A stretch of 12,791 nucleotides of DNA, taken from positions 1-12,791 of the forward strand of contig JALGTT010000019.1 of NCBI GenBank assembly GCA_029821235.1. The letters run 5' to 3'. The notes under the pieces are model-generated. The model did no database searches and was not told where the DNA came from. It saw only the letters and a program-made list of their open reading frames with translations. This document shows, piece by piece, positions 1 to 6,678 of this stretch. Source of the stretch: Candidatus Hebobacteria bacterium (GTDB lineage Bacteria; Armatimonadota; Hebobacteria; Hebobacterales; Hebobacteraceae). The first letter of the stretch is position 1. Each line of letters starts with the position of its first letter. The translations under genes and the position numbers were made by a program.

Positions 1-680
1 GGACTTGGTGATGACCTCATTCTTCCACGGAAAACTGGAGAAGACGTGGTCGGCCCCGGACACAAAGTGTAGCCTCGCGCGGCCATCGAGGGCCGCGGAG
101 AAGTCCTCCGCGTCCGAGGGCAGGACGGACTCGTCCTCGGTGCCGTGGAGAATGAGGGCCGGGCCCCGGTAGGCGTGCACCTCCTCCAGCGGCTTCAGGG
201 TATCGGCGTCCTCCATCAGCCCGCGGCCGATGTCCCAGCCGCTGTAGTCCATCACCTGCGCGTCGCCCTGAAAAGCCTCTCGGAGCCGGTCCGCCAGCCG
301 GGTGGGGTGGGCGAGTGCCGCCCACAACACCAGCGCCTTCACCCGTTCGTCCCGTCCTGCGGTGCAGGCGGCGACACATCCCCCCAGGCTGAGCCCCAGC
401 ACGCCGAGGCGGTCGCCGTCGGCCTCCGGCTCTCGCGGGTGATGGTCATGTCGCGGAAATCTCCCGCGCTGTCCCCCGAGCCGCGGAAATCGAACCGGAG
501 CACGGCCAGCCCATGCGCGGCGAAATCGCGGGCGGTGTGGACGAACAGCCGGTGGGTCTCTGCCTTGTGCCCCGTGAACCCGTGACACATGATCACCCCC
601 GGGGCCGGCGTGCTCTCCGGAACGTGCAGCACCGCGGCGACGGTCTCTCCGGCGGATGCGAAACTCGTGTATACCTCCAT
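1..680 (-). pseudogene. Alpha/beta hydrolase (serine hydrolase fold), frame-disrupted and cut by the window edge
   Basis: The start is ATG at 680-678, with an AGGAG SD 5 nt upstream. The first 83 residues (680-432) are a clear alpha/beta hydrolase N-terminus: an HGFTGHKAE oxyanion-type loop at residues 33-41 and FDFRGSGDS at 63-71. The frame then drifts into unrelated residues. A second frame, from about 429 to the window edge, carries the rest of the same protein: the nucleophile elbow GLSLGG, then HGTEDESV with the probable acid, then GADHVF with the catalytic His. At the junction (427-437) the alignment jumps from the 'DMTITRE' strand directly to 'PEADGDRLGVLG'. Relatives normally have a helix of roughly 13-16 residues between these. 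A loss of 3n+1 bases would explain both the missing helix and the frame change. The catalytic Ser lies after the break, so as written the product is inactive. The rest of the triad is intact, so the lesion is recent or is an assembly error. The C-terminus lies beyond position 1. The substrate cannot be predicted. Confidence 0.8.
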
Positions 681-763
681 GGCGCTCCTCACATCAGTGG
701 TATTGCAGTTTGGGCTTCTGCGGGGCGGAGATAGGGTCCTGCGGCACAGGCGGAAGGGGGGCC

Positions 764-803
764 AAAAAGGCGGCGCCCCGACGGAGGCGGACGCCGGGGC
801 GCC
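764..803 (-). terminator. Intrinsic terminator-like hairpin read on the minus strand
   Basis: A perfect 9-bp inverted repeat pairs GGCGCCCCG (772-780) with CGGGGCGCC (795-803) across a 14-nt loop. Read on the minus strand, the stem is followed by GCC and a run of five T (plus-strand A5 at 764-768). It lies downstream of the B-box gene, which ends at 990 on the same strand. It would therefore end that transcript, or act conditionally in the hydrolase leader. There is no T run on the plus-strand side. Confidence 0.6.
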
Positions 804-882
804 TATGGGTGGTGGGGGGTTGCGGTCCCCAACATAGGCAGGTCGCCATAGCACCTGCCGAAGATAGGATACCTTATCTGGG
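804..882 (-). promoter_or_regulatory. Structured gene-free region upstream of the terminator hairpin (possible leader/attenuator)
   Basis: The roughly 310 bases between the hydrolase start (680) and the B-box stop (990) hold no credible gene. They hold consecutive inverted repeats: AGATAGG/CCTTATCT (862-868/872-879, one bulged base); GGCAGGT/ACCTGCC (837-843/853-859, 9-nt loop); CCTATG/CATAGG (802-807/833-838); and, inside the last, GGGG/CCCC (816-819/827-830). The CCTATG/CATAGG stem shares two bases with the terminator stem on one side and two bases with the GGCAGGT stem on the other, so these pairings compete. That is the layout expected of an attenuator or riboswitch. I recognise no known riboswitch class, and the region may simply be the 3' end of the upstream transcript. 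Confidence 0.35.
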
Positions 883-888
883 GGCGTT

Positions 889-894
889 ACTATA
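889..894 (-). promoter_or_regulatory. Candidate -10 box (TATAGT) for the hydrolase leader
   Basis: On the minus strand TATAGT occupies 894-889, just downstream of an AT-rich stretch (900-918). The following bases give TATAGTAACG, the same ten bases as at the fmdB promoter -10 (12404-12395). No good -35 box sits 16-18 bp upstream; the best hexamer is poor. A start near 882 would give a leader of about 200 nt that includes the terminator-like hairpin. Confidence 0.3.
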
Positions 895-989
895 AGGGAG
901 CCGAAAATTATTGAATTTCTGCGAGCAAGCGGTAGGTGTGAGGGGGTGGCGGAGAGGCGGAATCCGGCTTTCTGGGGCGGAGAGAGAGG

Positions 990-1571
990 TTAGGAGAGAT
1001 CCTCCCGCAGTACTCTGATGTGGGGAATCCAGTACCCCCAGGCAATGCCCACGATCAGGAAAATCCAGTCCAGAAAGTCCAGAGAGGCGCTCAGATAGGC
1101 AGGAAAGGCGACGATAGGGGATCCGGAGACGACCGCCAATCTGCCGGAGAATTGGGTGCGGTAGAAGATGAGATAGTGACCGAGCATCACCCCAAGGAGG
1201 GCCAGGCTGGCCGCCAATTGCTGGAGGGCGCGGCCGCGCTTGTTGCCTGCGCCCACATGCACGGCATAGCCCACCCCACCGCCCAGCAGACCAGCGAAGA
1301 ACTCCAGCGGGTAGCCCGTCCACACCACGAGTTGCGACCAAATCGCGGCGAGCACCGAGGTTGCCACCGCTCCGGCGAAGAATGCCCCGCAGTAGCCGAC
1401 GTTGCGCTGCTCGGCCTCATAGCGGGCGGCCACCTGAGTGCGGAACAGAGCGAGACAGGAGGGGCAGATGGAGGCGCCGTCCAGTTTGGACTCGCAGTCC
1501 ACGCAGATGGGCGAGTGGCAGCGATAGCAACTATACGGGGCATCTACTCCGGGATGGTTTACGCAGTCCAT
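990..1571 (-). CDS. B-box-type zinc-finger protein with four predicted membrane segments
   Basis: A 193-residue protein of unknown function. The N-terminus carries a B-box-like zinc-finger pattern: C3, H6, C15, C18, C23, C26, with a further pair C36/C39. The remainder is hydrophobic, with four likely membrane helices at about residues 53-75, 83-103, 112-133 and 162-181. This suggests a cytoplasmic zinc module anchored in the inner membrane. The start is ATG at 1571-1569: it places the first Cys at residue 3, as in similar proteins, and is preceded by CGAGG 7 nt upstream. The frame stays open far upstream, but that stretch lacks zinc-finger or membrane features and crosses the promoter, so I exclude it. 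The stop is TAA at 992-990. A near-consensus promoter at 1675-1703 drives it. It is divergent from the TPR gene. The zinc-finger reading is firm; the cellular role is unknown. Confidence 0.8.
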   Translation of the reverse strand: MDCVNHPGVDAPYSCYRCHSPICVDCESKLDGASICPSCLALFRTQVAARYEAEQRNVGYCGAFFAGAVATSVLAAIWSQLVVWTGYPLEFFAGLLGGGVGYAVHVGAGNKRGRALQQLAASLALLGVMLGHYLIFYRTQFSGRLAVVSGSPIVAFPAYLSASLDFLDWIFLIVGIAWGYWIPHIRVLREDLS

Positions 1572-1674
1572 ACAATGCCTCGGATGGTCGAGTGTAATTC
1601 GCGGGTGGGGTCGGAGACCAGTGGAACACGAGGCCCAGGAAACTGCATTCTCCAGAAACGCGACACCCGACGGG

Positions 1675-1703
1675 AGTATAGGACTGCCCAAGCCGTGCGT
1701 CAA
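1675..1703 (-). promoter_or_regulatory. σ70-like promoter for the B-box membrane protein gene
   Basis: Read on the minus strand: TTGACG (1703-1698), a 17-bp spacer, then TATACT (1680-1675). Both hexamers match consensus at 5 of 6. Transcription would start near 1668, giving a leader of about 97 nt before the ATG at 1571. I saw no strong structure in that leader. Confidence 0.7.
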
Positions 1704-1716
1704 GTGGCGGTCGTCC

Positions 1717-1745
1717 TTGCCGCGCGCGGGCCGGCGGGGTACAAT
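1717..1745 (+). promoter_or_regulatory. σ70-like promoter for the TPR-M48-methyltransferase operon
   Basis: TTGCCG (1717-1722), a 17-bp spacer, then TACAAT (1740-1745). The start would fall near 1752, about 24 nt before the ATG at 1776. It is back-to-back with the minus-strand promoter: the two -35 boxes are only 13 bp apart, so a single regulator bound there could affect both. Confidence 0.65.
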
Positions 1746-1775
1746 CGCAGGCCAACGGGAGGGCGGCGAAGGAAG

Positions 1776-4133
1776 ATGAGAACCGGCATCGAGACTGACG
1801 GGGACCGCGGAGCGCGCCGGCGCGCGGCCTGCCTCCTCGCGCTCGTGGTGATTGCGGGCCTGCTGGCGGGGCCCTGCTCCGCAAGGCCAGGCAGAGATGC
1901 AGCGGTCGCCGCCACCAACTGGGGGAGTGTGGTGGGGCGGGTGTACGACGCGGTAACCGGCGCGCCCCTCCCGAAGGCGAGAGTGGTGGTCCAAGAGGGC
2001 GGCCGATTCGCGGACGAAGGGCGCACGGTGGGGAACACCGACAAGATGGGGCGGTACGACTGCCGCGCGCCCCTGGGGCGCATCTCCACCAAGTACAGCG
2101 TGGCGGGCGCGTTGGGGGGAGCCCTGGGCCTGGGCGGGCTCTTCGGGCCGGTCAGCACCACCACCAGGCGGATAGATGTCACCCAGGTCGCGCTCAGGGT
2201 GACGGCCGAGGGATATCATCCCTTCGAGGGCGTGGTGAGATGCCGGGCGGCCGACCCGGACAGATTCTTCGTGTCCATGGAGCCGGTGCTGCTGACGCCG
2301 GACAGCCTCTCCGAGGTCTCGACGACCGCGGATGGTTGGGGAGGGGTGAGAATTCTCTCGGTGGCGGTGGAGCCCGAGATCGCCCGCCCCCGCGGAAAGG
2401 TGAAGGTGACCGCGCGCGTTCGCGCGCCCGCGGTGGCGGTGGAGAGGGAGAGGGCGTCATGGCTGGAGCGGGTGTTCGGCGGCGGGCGGCGGAGGCCGCT
2501 GGGCGTGGCGATGACCTCCTCACTCTGGCGAGGGGCGCGGGAGTTGTCCGTGGCCGGCCAGGAGGGGAATGTGGTCTTCTTCGAGGGGGAGGTGGAGATT
2601 CCCAAATCGGTGGTTTCGCCTTCGGCCTGGATCACGGTCAAAGTGACGAGAAGCCCGTTGGAGGTGAGCAGAGGGGGCGCCTCCAAGCGTGTCCTGCTCC
2701 AGGTCATCTCCGAGGATGACGAGCAGAGGGCGGCCGAACTCCGTCTCTCCGCCGCCCGGCGGGAGGCGGAGGATGACAACCCGGGCGCGGCGGAGGCGTT
2801 GCGGGAACTGTGCACGTTGCCGGGGGCTTCGCTGGACGATCTGCTGTGGCTGGCCGCGGCGAGCGGGCGGGTGCACGATTACGATGGGGCAGTAGAGGCG
2901 CTCGAGCGGGCGGTGGATACCATCCCGGAGGACGGAGATCCGGTGGTGCTGTCCGGCCGCCAGGTGAAGCCGGAGGATGCCAGGTGGCAGGTGCTGGCCA
3001 GGTATGCGCGCGCGCTGGTGGCGAAGGGAGAGGCCGCGCGGGTGCTGGCCGAAATGGTGCCTAAGGTGGAGGCCGTTCCGGAGAAGGAACGCCCGGCCAA
3101 GGTGCCCGCAGAACTGATGGTCGCCATTGGGGAGGCGTACCTGGGGACAGGAGAGTTGGCGAAGGCCGAGGAGGTGGGGGAGGCGTTGGCCGGGCGGCCT
3201 GCGGAAGACAGGCCGCCGGAGGAAAGGGCATTTCGACGCCGCCTCAGGCTGGCCGTCGCCGCCCAGGAGGTGCAGGAAAGCCCGGAGTCCGCGAAGGCGT
3301 GGGCAGACTGGGGACGCGCGCTGATGGATGAGGGGAGGTGGGAGGAGGCGATTGCGAAGCTGAGGGCCGCGCTGGAGCGTGACCCGAAGGCCGCGGCGGA
3401 GAGGCGGGACCTGACCTACGCGCTGAGCCACCTGGGCGGCGGAGATGCCGAGGTGGAGGATGACCTGGAGGCGGCGATCGCGGCCGCAGAACGGCAGGCG
3501 AGGGGACAGGGGGGGACGCCCGAATCGAGGAACTTCCACGATTGGCATGCGCTTGCACTGCTATGGTATCGCAAGGCGCGCGCCCAGGAACTGGCGGGAG
3601 ATGCGCGGAGTGAGGAGTCCCTGAATGCCTGCCGGGAAGCATTGACGCGCGCGGTGAAATACGGCCGCGCCGGGGCACAGGTCCAGGAATTCGTGGCCTA
3701 TACGCCGGAGGCATCGTATGGCACCAGAGAGGTGCAGATCGCCGGGTTCGCCTATCCTCAGGCGGCCAGCGACCGCGTGATTCTGGAGAGCCTGGACGCC
3801 CTCGACGCCAACCCGGAGAACTACCTCGCCTGGTTCGCGCTGGCCACTGCGTTCCTCGACCTCGGGCAGCCCGACCTGGCGCAGCCCGCCCTCGCGGAAT
3901 GTCGGCGCCTGAGGCCCGACTTTCCGGAGGCCGACTACGCGGAGGCCCTGCTGGCCAGACGGCAGGGCAGGAGAACGGAGGCGATAGCGCTGCTGCGCAA
4001 GGTGTTGGAGACGAACCCCAGGCACCCCTTCGCCAACCTGAAACTCGCAGAGCTGTACGCCGAGACGGGAGACCTGGCGGCGATGGCGGCCTGTCTCGCC
4101 GCGCATGTCGAGGTCTATGGGGGGCTGAGATGA
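1776..4133 (+). CDS. Secreted TPR protein with N-terminal carboxypeptidase-regulatory-like domain
   Basis: 785 residues. Residues 1-36 form a Sec signal peptide: a charged start with several Arg, a hydrophobic core around 19-32, and a probable cleavage after CSA. Residues about 50-175 resemble a carboxypeptidase-regulatory-like β-sandwich (GRVYDAVTGAPLPKARV; later RVTAEGYHPFEG), interrupted by a Gly/Leu-rich insert at about 110-125. Residues 190-312 look like another β-rich domain that I cannot name. From about 318 to the end the protein is helical with TPR-like repeats, clearest at 497-546 and 680-782. It probably acts outside the cytoplasm as a protein-binding scaffold. The ATG at 1776 has AAGGA very close (2 nt) and GGAGG 13 nt upstream. 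The frame is open upstream to 1020, but that part overlaps the promoter and the divergent gene. The stop overlaps the M48 start (ATGA), so the two are translationally coupled. Confidence 0.85.
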   Translation: MRTGIETDGDRGARRRAACLLALVVIAGLLAGPCSARPGRDAAVAATNWGSVVGRVYDAVTGAPLPKARVVVQEGGRFADEGRTVGNTDKMGRYDCRAPLGRISTKYSVAGALGGALGLGGLFGPVSTTTRRIDVTQVALRVTAEGYHPFEGVVRCRAADPDRFFVSMEPVLLTPDSLSEVSTTADGWGGVRILSVAVEPEIARPRGKVKVTARVRAPAVAVERERASWLERVFGGGRRRPLGVAMTSSLWRGARELSVAGQEGNVVFFEGEVEIPKSVVSPSAWITVKVTRSPLEVSRGGASKRVLLQVISEDDEQRAAELRLSAARREAEDDNPGAAEALRELCTLPGASLDDLLWLAAASGRVHDYDGAVEALERAVDTIPEDGDPVVLSGRQVKPEDARWQVLARYARALVAKGEAARVLAEMVPKVEAVPEKERPAKVPAELMVAIGEAYLGTGELAKAEEVGEALAGRPAEDRPPEERAFRRRLRLAVAAQEVQESPESAKAWADWGRALMDEGRWEEAIAKLRAALERDPKAAAERRDLTYALSHLGGGDAEVEDDLEAAIAAAERQARGQGGTPESRNFHDWHALALLWYRKARAQELAGDARSEESLNACREALTRAVKYGRAGAQVQEFVAYTPEASYGTREVQIAGFAYPQAASDRVILESLDALDANPENYLAWFALATAFLDLGQPDLAQPALAECRRLRPDFPEADYAEALLARRQGRRTEAIALLRKVLETNPRHPFANLKLAELYAETGDLAAMAACLAAHVEVYGGLR

Positions 4134-5497
4134 GCAGGAGATTCCTCATAGCCTGCTGGCTGTTGTGCGGCCTCATCGCGTGCCCGGCGGGGGGCGCCGC
4201 CCGCGGCGATATCCTGGAGAAGCTCGATCCGCAGCGGGAGGTTGACCTGGGCAGAGAGGTGGCCCGCCAGGTGGAGGCGATGCTCCCGCTCTCCTCCGAC
4301 CAGGCGGTGCAGGCGCGCGTGGAGCGGGTGGGGCGGGCGCTGGTCGAGCAACTGGAGAATCATATCTATCCCTACCAGTTCAAGGTGCTGGCCCTGCCGG
4401 AGTACAACGCCTTCGCCCTCCCCGGCGGATTCATCTACGTCTACGAGGGGGTAGTGGACCGGTCGCCGGATGACGATACGCTCGCGTTCGTCCTCGCGCA
4501 CGAACTCACCCACGCCTGCCGCCGCCACTGGGCGAAGCGAACCGAGGACATGAAGGGTATCAACCTGCTGGGCGCGGCGGCCGCGGAGGCGCTGGGGGGA
4601 GACAGAGACCTGCTGGCCGCCCTGGCGACCTCGCTCATCTATCTGCGGTACGCGCGGGCGGACGAGTACGAGGCGGACGCGGCGGCGATGGAGTACGCCT
4701 GGAAGGCCGGGTTCGATCCCGCGGGTGCGCTCACCGCGATGAAGGAGATCGTAAAGCTGGAGCAGGAAGAGTCCACCCCGCGGTATCTGCGCAATCATCC
4801 CCCGGGTGGGGACCGCCTGCGCCGTCTGGAACAGGAGTACGAGACATTGCAGAACCGCCCGCGGCCGGAGGTAGCTGCGCCGCCGCCCGCGGCCACGTGC
4901 CCGGCCCCGGACCTGCCGGAGGTGACACCGGCGGAGAATCCCTGGTTCCCATTGGCGGTGGGGGCGCGCTGGAGCTACGTAGTGCAGAAAGAGGGTGCAG
5001 AGAGGGCGGAGTACACCCTCGAAGTGGTGGCGGAGATCCCCGCCGACAGGGGGAAGACATGGCGCGGCGTGGTCTCCTTCGGGGACGCCTCCGTCTCCTG
5101 TCGGCTGCTCACCACCCGGGACCAGGTGTGGTGGAGGCCCCCCGCGGGAAAGGCGAATGGCGAGTGGCGTCTGCGGTATGCAACGGCCTCGGGGGATGGC
5201 GCGGCGGCGGGGGAGGGATGGGAGTTCCGTGTGATGGGGATGGAGGCGGTCTCGGTTCCGTGCGGCACTTTCCCGGAGGCGCTTCGGGTTCAGCAGTGCA
5301 GAACCGACGGCTCCGCGCGCATTGACCTGTGGTTCGTGAAGGGCGTCGGGCTGGTGAAGCGCGTGGCCTCGCACACCGGGGTGACGGAGATGCTGGTGGA
5401 CTACTGGGTGCCGACGGAGGCGGGGCAGATTGGTGCTGTAGGGCGGGCTTACCCAAGTCCGCCAATCGGGCGTCCGTCGGAGAAGGGGGGCCGATGA
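4130..5497 (+). CDS. M48-family zinc metallopeptidase with C-terminal β-rich domain
   Basis: 455 residues. The zinc-protease motif HELTH (H124-E125...H128) and a downstream ADEYEAD segment (residues 177-183, supplying the third zinc ligand Glu) identify family M48. RNHPP at 221-225 matches the His-Pro motif found in BepA-like members. The N-terminus is a signal sequence. LIAC at residues 15-18 fits a lipobox, so it may be a lipoprotein; cleavage by ordinary signal peptidase is the alternative. After a Pro/Ala linker (about 246-270) comes a roughly 150-residue β-rich domain starting ENPWFPLAVGARWSY and containing WFVKGVGLVKR, a pattern seen in uncharacterised exported proteins. It lies in an operon: its start overlaps the TPR stop and its stop overlaps the methyltransferase start, both as ATGA. 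In E. coli BepA, M48 and TPR parts share one chain and work in outer-membrane protein quality control. A similar split pair is inferred here. Confidence 0.88.
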   Translation: MSRRFLIACWLLCGLIACPAGGAARGDILEKLDPQREVDLGREVARQVEAMLPLSSDQAVQARVERVGRALVEQLENHIYPYQFKVLALPEYNAFALPGGFIYVYEGVVDRSPDDDTLAFVLAHELTHACRRHWAKRTEDMKGINLLGAAAAEALGGDRDLLAALATSLIYLRYARADEYEADAAAMEYAWKAGFDPAGALTAMKEIVKLEQEESTPRYLRNHPPGGDRLRRLEQEYETLQNRPRPEVAAPPPAATCPAPDLPEVTPAENPWFPLAVGARWSYVVQKEGAERAEYTLEVVAEIPADRGKTWRGVVSFGDASVSCRLLTTRDQVWWRPPAGKANGEWRLRYATASGDGAAAGEGWEFRVMGMEAVSVPCGTFPEALRVQQCRTDGSARIDLWFVKGVGLVKRVASHTGVTEMLVDYWVPTEAGQIGAVGRAYPSPPIGRPSEKGGR

Positions 5498-6615
5498 CAG
5501 CGCGACACAGACCTCTGCCCGCAGGGGAGGAACACGGGACAGATGAGGCCTTCGCCCGCGATCCCCGCACCAAGTTGGTCGTCACCACCAGCGCGGGGCT
5601 GGAGGCGGAGGCGAGGCAGGAGATCAGGCGGGCGTTGCCCGGCGCGGAGGTGCGCCCGCTTCTGTTCAAGGGCAATCTGCTGGTGCTTGCGGCACTCGGG
5701 GAAAGCGAGGCCGTGGTGCGCCTGCGAGAGGCCGACACCAGGGTGCTGGCGCGGGCGGTTCCGGTGCAGGCCCGGGTTCGGCTCACCGCTGATGCAACCT
5801 GTTTTCCGGCGGTGGCGGAGGCCGCGGCGGGGCTGGGGCGGATTCAGCCTGGGGACGTGTTCCTGGTGCGCGCCACCCGGAGGGGACGGCACGAGTGGCA
5901 TGGGCGAGACCTGGAGCGCGCGGCGGCCGCCGCGATCGAGCAGGCGACCGGCGCAACCGGCGATTACGAGCGAGAGGCAGATTGGTTGGTAAGTGTGCAG
6001 GCATACCAGGACCTCGCCTTCGTGGGGGTGAACCACCCCGCGAATCTGGTGAAGAAGGCCCTGCGGCGCCAGCGCAAGTATGCCCCAGGGGAGCGCCCCC
6101 TCAACCGGGCGCAATGGAAGTTGAGGGAGGCGTTGGATGCCTTTGGCATAGATCTGGCGCCTGGAAGCGAGGCGCTGGACCTCGGTTCCGCGCCCGGGGG
6201 TTGGGCGCTGGCGCTCGCCGAGCGAGGGTGCCGGGTGACGGCGGTGGACCCGGCCGCATTGGACGAGGCGGCGGCCGGGCACCCGAATGTGACCCATTTG
6301 CGGGAGCGGGCGGAAGATCTCGCGGAGCGCGCATCGTGGAGGGAGAGGTTCGACCTGCTGACCTGTGACATGAACACCGACCCGGCCGAGGCGGCGCGGG
6401 CCTTGTGCGCTCTCGCCCCCATGCTGAAGCCGGGGGCACCGGCGATCATGACCGTGAAATTTCCCACGCGAAGGCGAAAGAGGCACGAGATGGAGGCCAG
6501 GGAAGCGCTGGCTGGCGAGTTCGAGGGGATTGAAATGAGGCGAATGCCGCACAACGCGCGGGAGACAACTGCGGTGATGTGGAGAAAAGGGGGAGCAGAG
6601 AACGCGCCGAAGTAA
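5494..6615 (+). CDS. THUMP-domain, RlmM/RrmJ-type RNA 2'-O-methyltransferase
   Basis: 373 residues, close to E. coli RlmM (366). Residues about 27-180 form an N-terminal RNA-binding part with THUMP-like features (FLVRATRRGRHEWHGRDLE at 123-141). A Rossmann methyltransferase follows, with the SAM-binding motif DLGSAPGGW at 229-237. The K-D-K-E tetrad typical of RrmJ/RlmM-type ribose 2'-O-methyltransferases can be placed at K209 (RAQWKLREA), D292 (CDMNTD), K322 (TVKFP) and E357 (NARETTA). It is expected to use SAM to methylate a ribose 2'-OH in rRNA; the exact nucleotide cannot be told from sequence. The start is ATG at 5494, overlapping the M48 stop (ATGA), with a purine-rich GAAGGGGGG just upstream, so it is probably translated by coupling. 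Its role does not obviously match the envelope genes before it. Confidence 0.85.
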   Translation: MTARHRPLPAGEEHGTDEAFARDPRTKLVVTTSAGLEAEARQEIRRALPGAEVRPLLFKGNLLVLAALGESEAVVRLREADTRVLARAVPVQARVRLTADATCFPAVAEAAAGLGRIQPGDVFLVRATRRGRHEWHGRDLERAAAAAIEQATGATGDYEREADWLVSVQAYQDLAFVGVNHPANLVKKALRRQRKYAPGERPLNRAQWKLREALDAFGIDLAPGSEALDLGSAPGGWALALAERGCRVTAVDPAALDEAAAGHPNVTHLRERAEDLAERASWRERFDLLTCDMNTDPAEAARALCALAPMLKPGAPAIMTVKFPTRRRKRHEMEAREALAGEFEGIEMRRMPHNARETTAVMWRKGGAENAPK

Positions 6616-6641
6616 TCGCAAGAAAACAGTTGAAACGTACT

Positions 6642-6659
6642 GCCCGCCAACCGGCGGGC
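6642..6659 (+). other. Hairpin between methyltransferase and oxidoreductase genes
   Basis: A perfect 7-bp inverted repeat pairs GCCCGCC (6642-6648) with GGCGGGC (6653-6659) around an AACC loop. It sits in the 63-nt gap, directly upstream of the AGGAGG SD (6664-6669) of the next gene. No T run follows, so it is not a classical terminator. It may stabilise an mRNA end or partly reduce read-through. I saw no convincing promoter in this gap. Confidence 0.45.
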
Positions 6660-6678
6660 TGCGAGGAGGACAGGAACC

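Noticed and set aside
808..835. Minus-strand GGGGACCGCAA resembling part of a T-box (UGGNACCGCG)
   Set aside because: The match needs an extra base, no stem I/specifier structure fits, and the downstream gene is not an amino-acid gene.
1020..1775. Upstream extension of the TPR protein frame to 1020 (over 250 extra residues)
   Set aside because: It runs antisense over the B-box gene and through both promoters. The signal peptide and promoter support the start at 1776.
1572..2219. Upstream extension of the B-box frame on the minus strand
   Set aside because: It crosses the divergent promoters and lies antisense to the TPR gene's signal peptide. It has no recognisable domain.
6630..6658. TTGAAA at 6630 as a promoter -35 for the oxidoreductase
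   Set aside because: At 17 bp the -10 position reads GGCGGG, and other spacings are no better.
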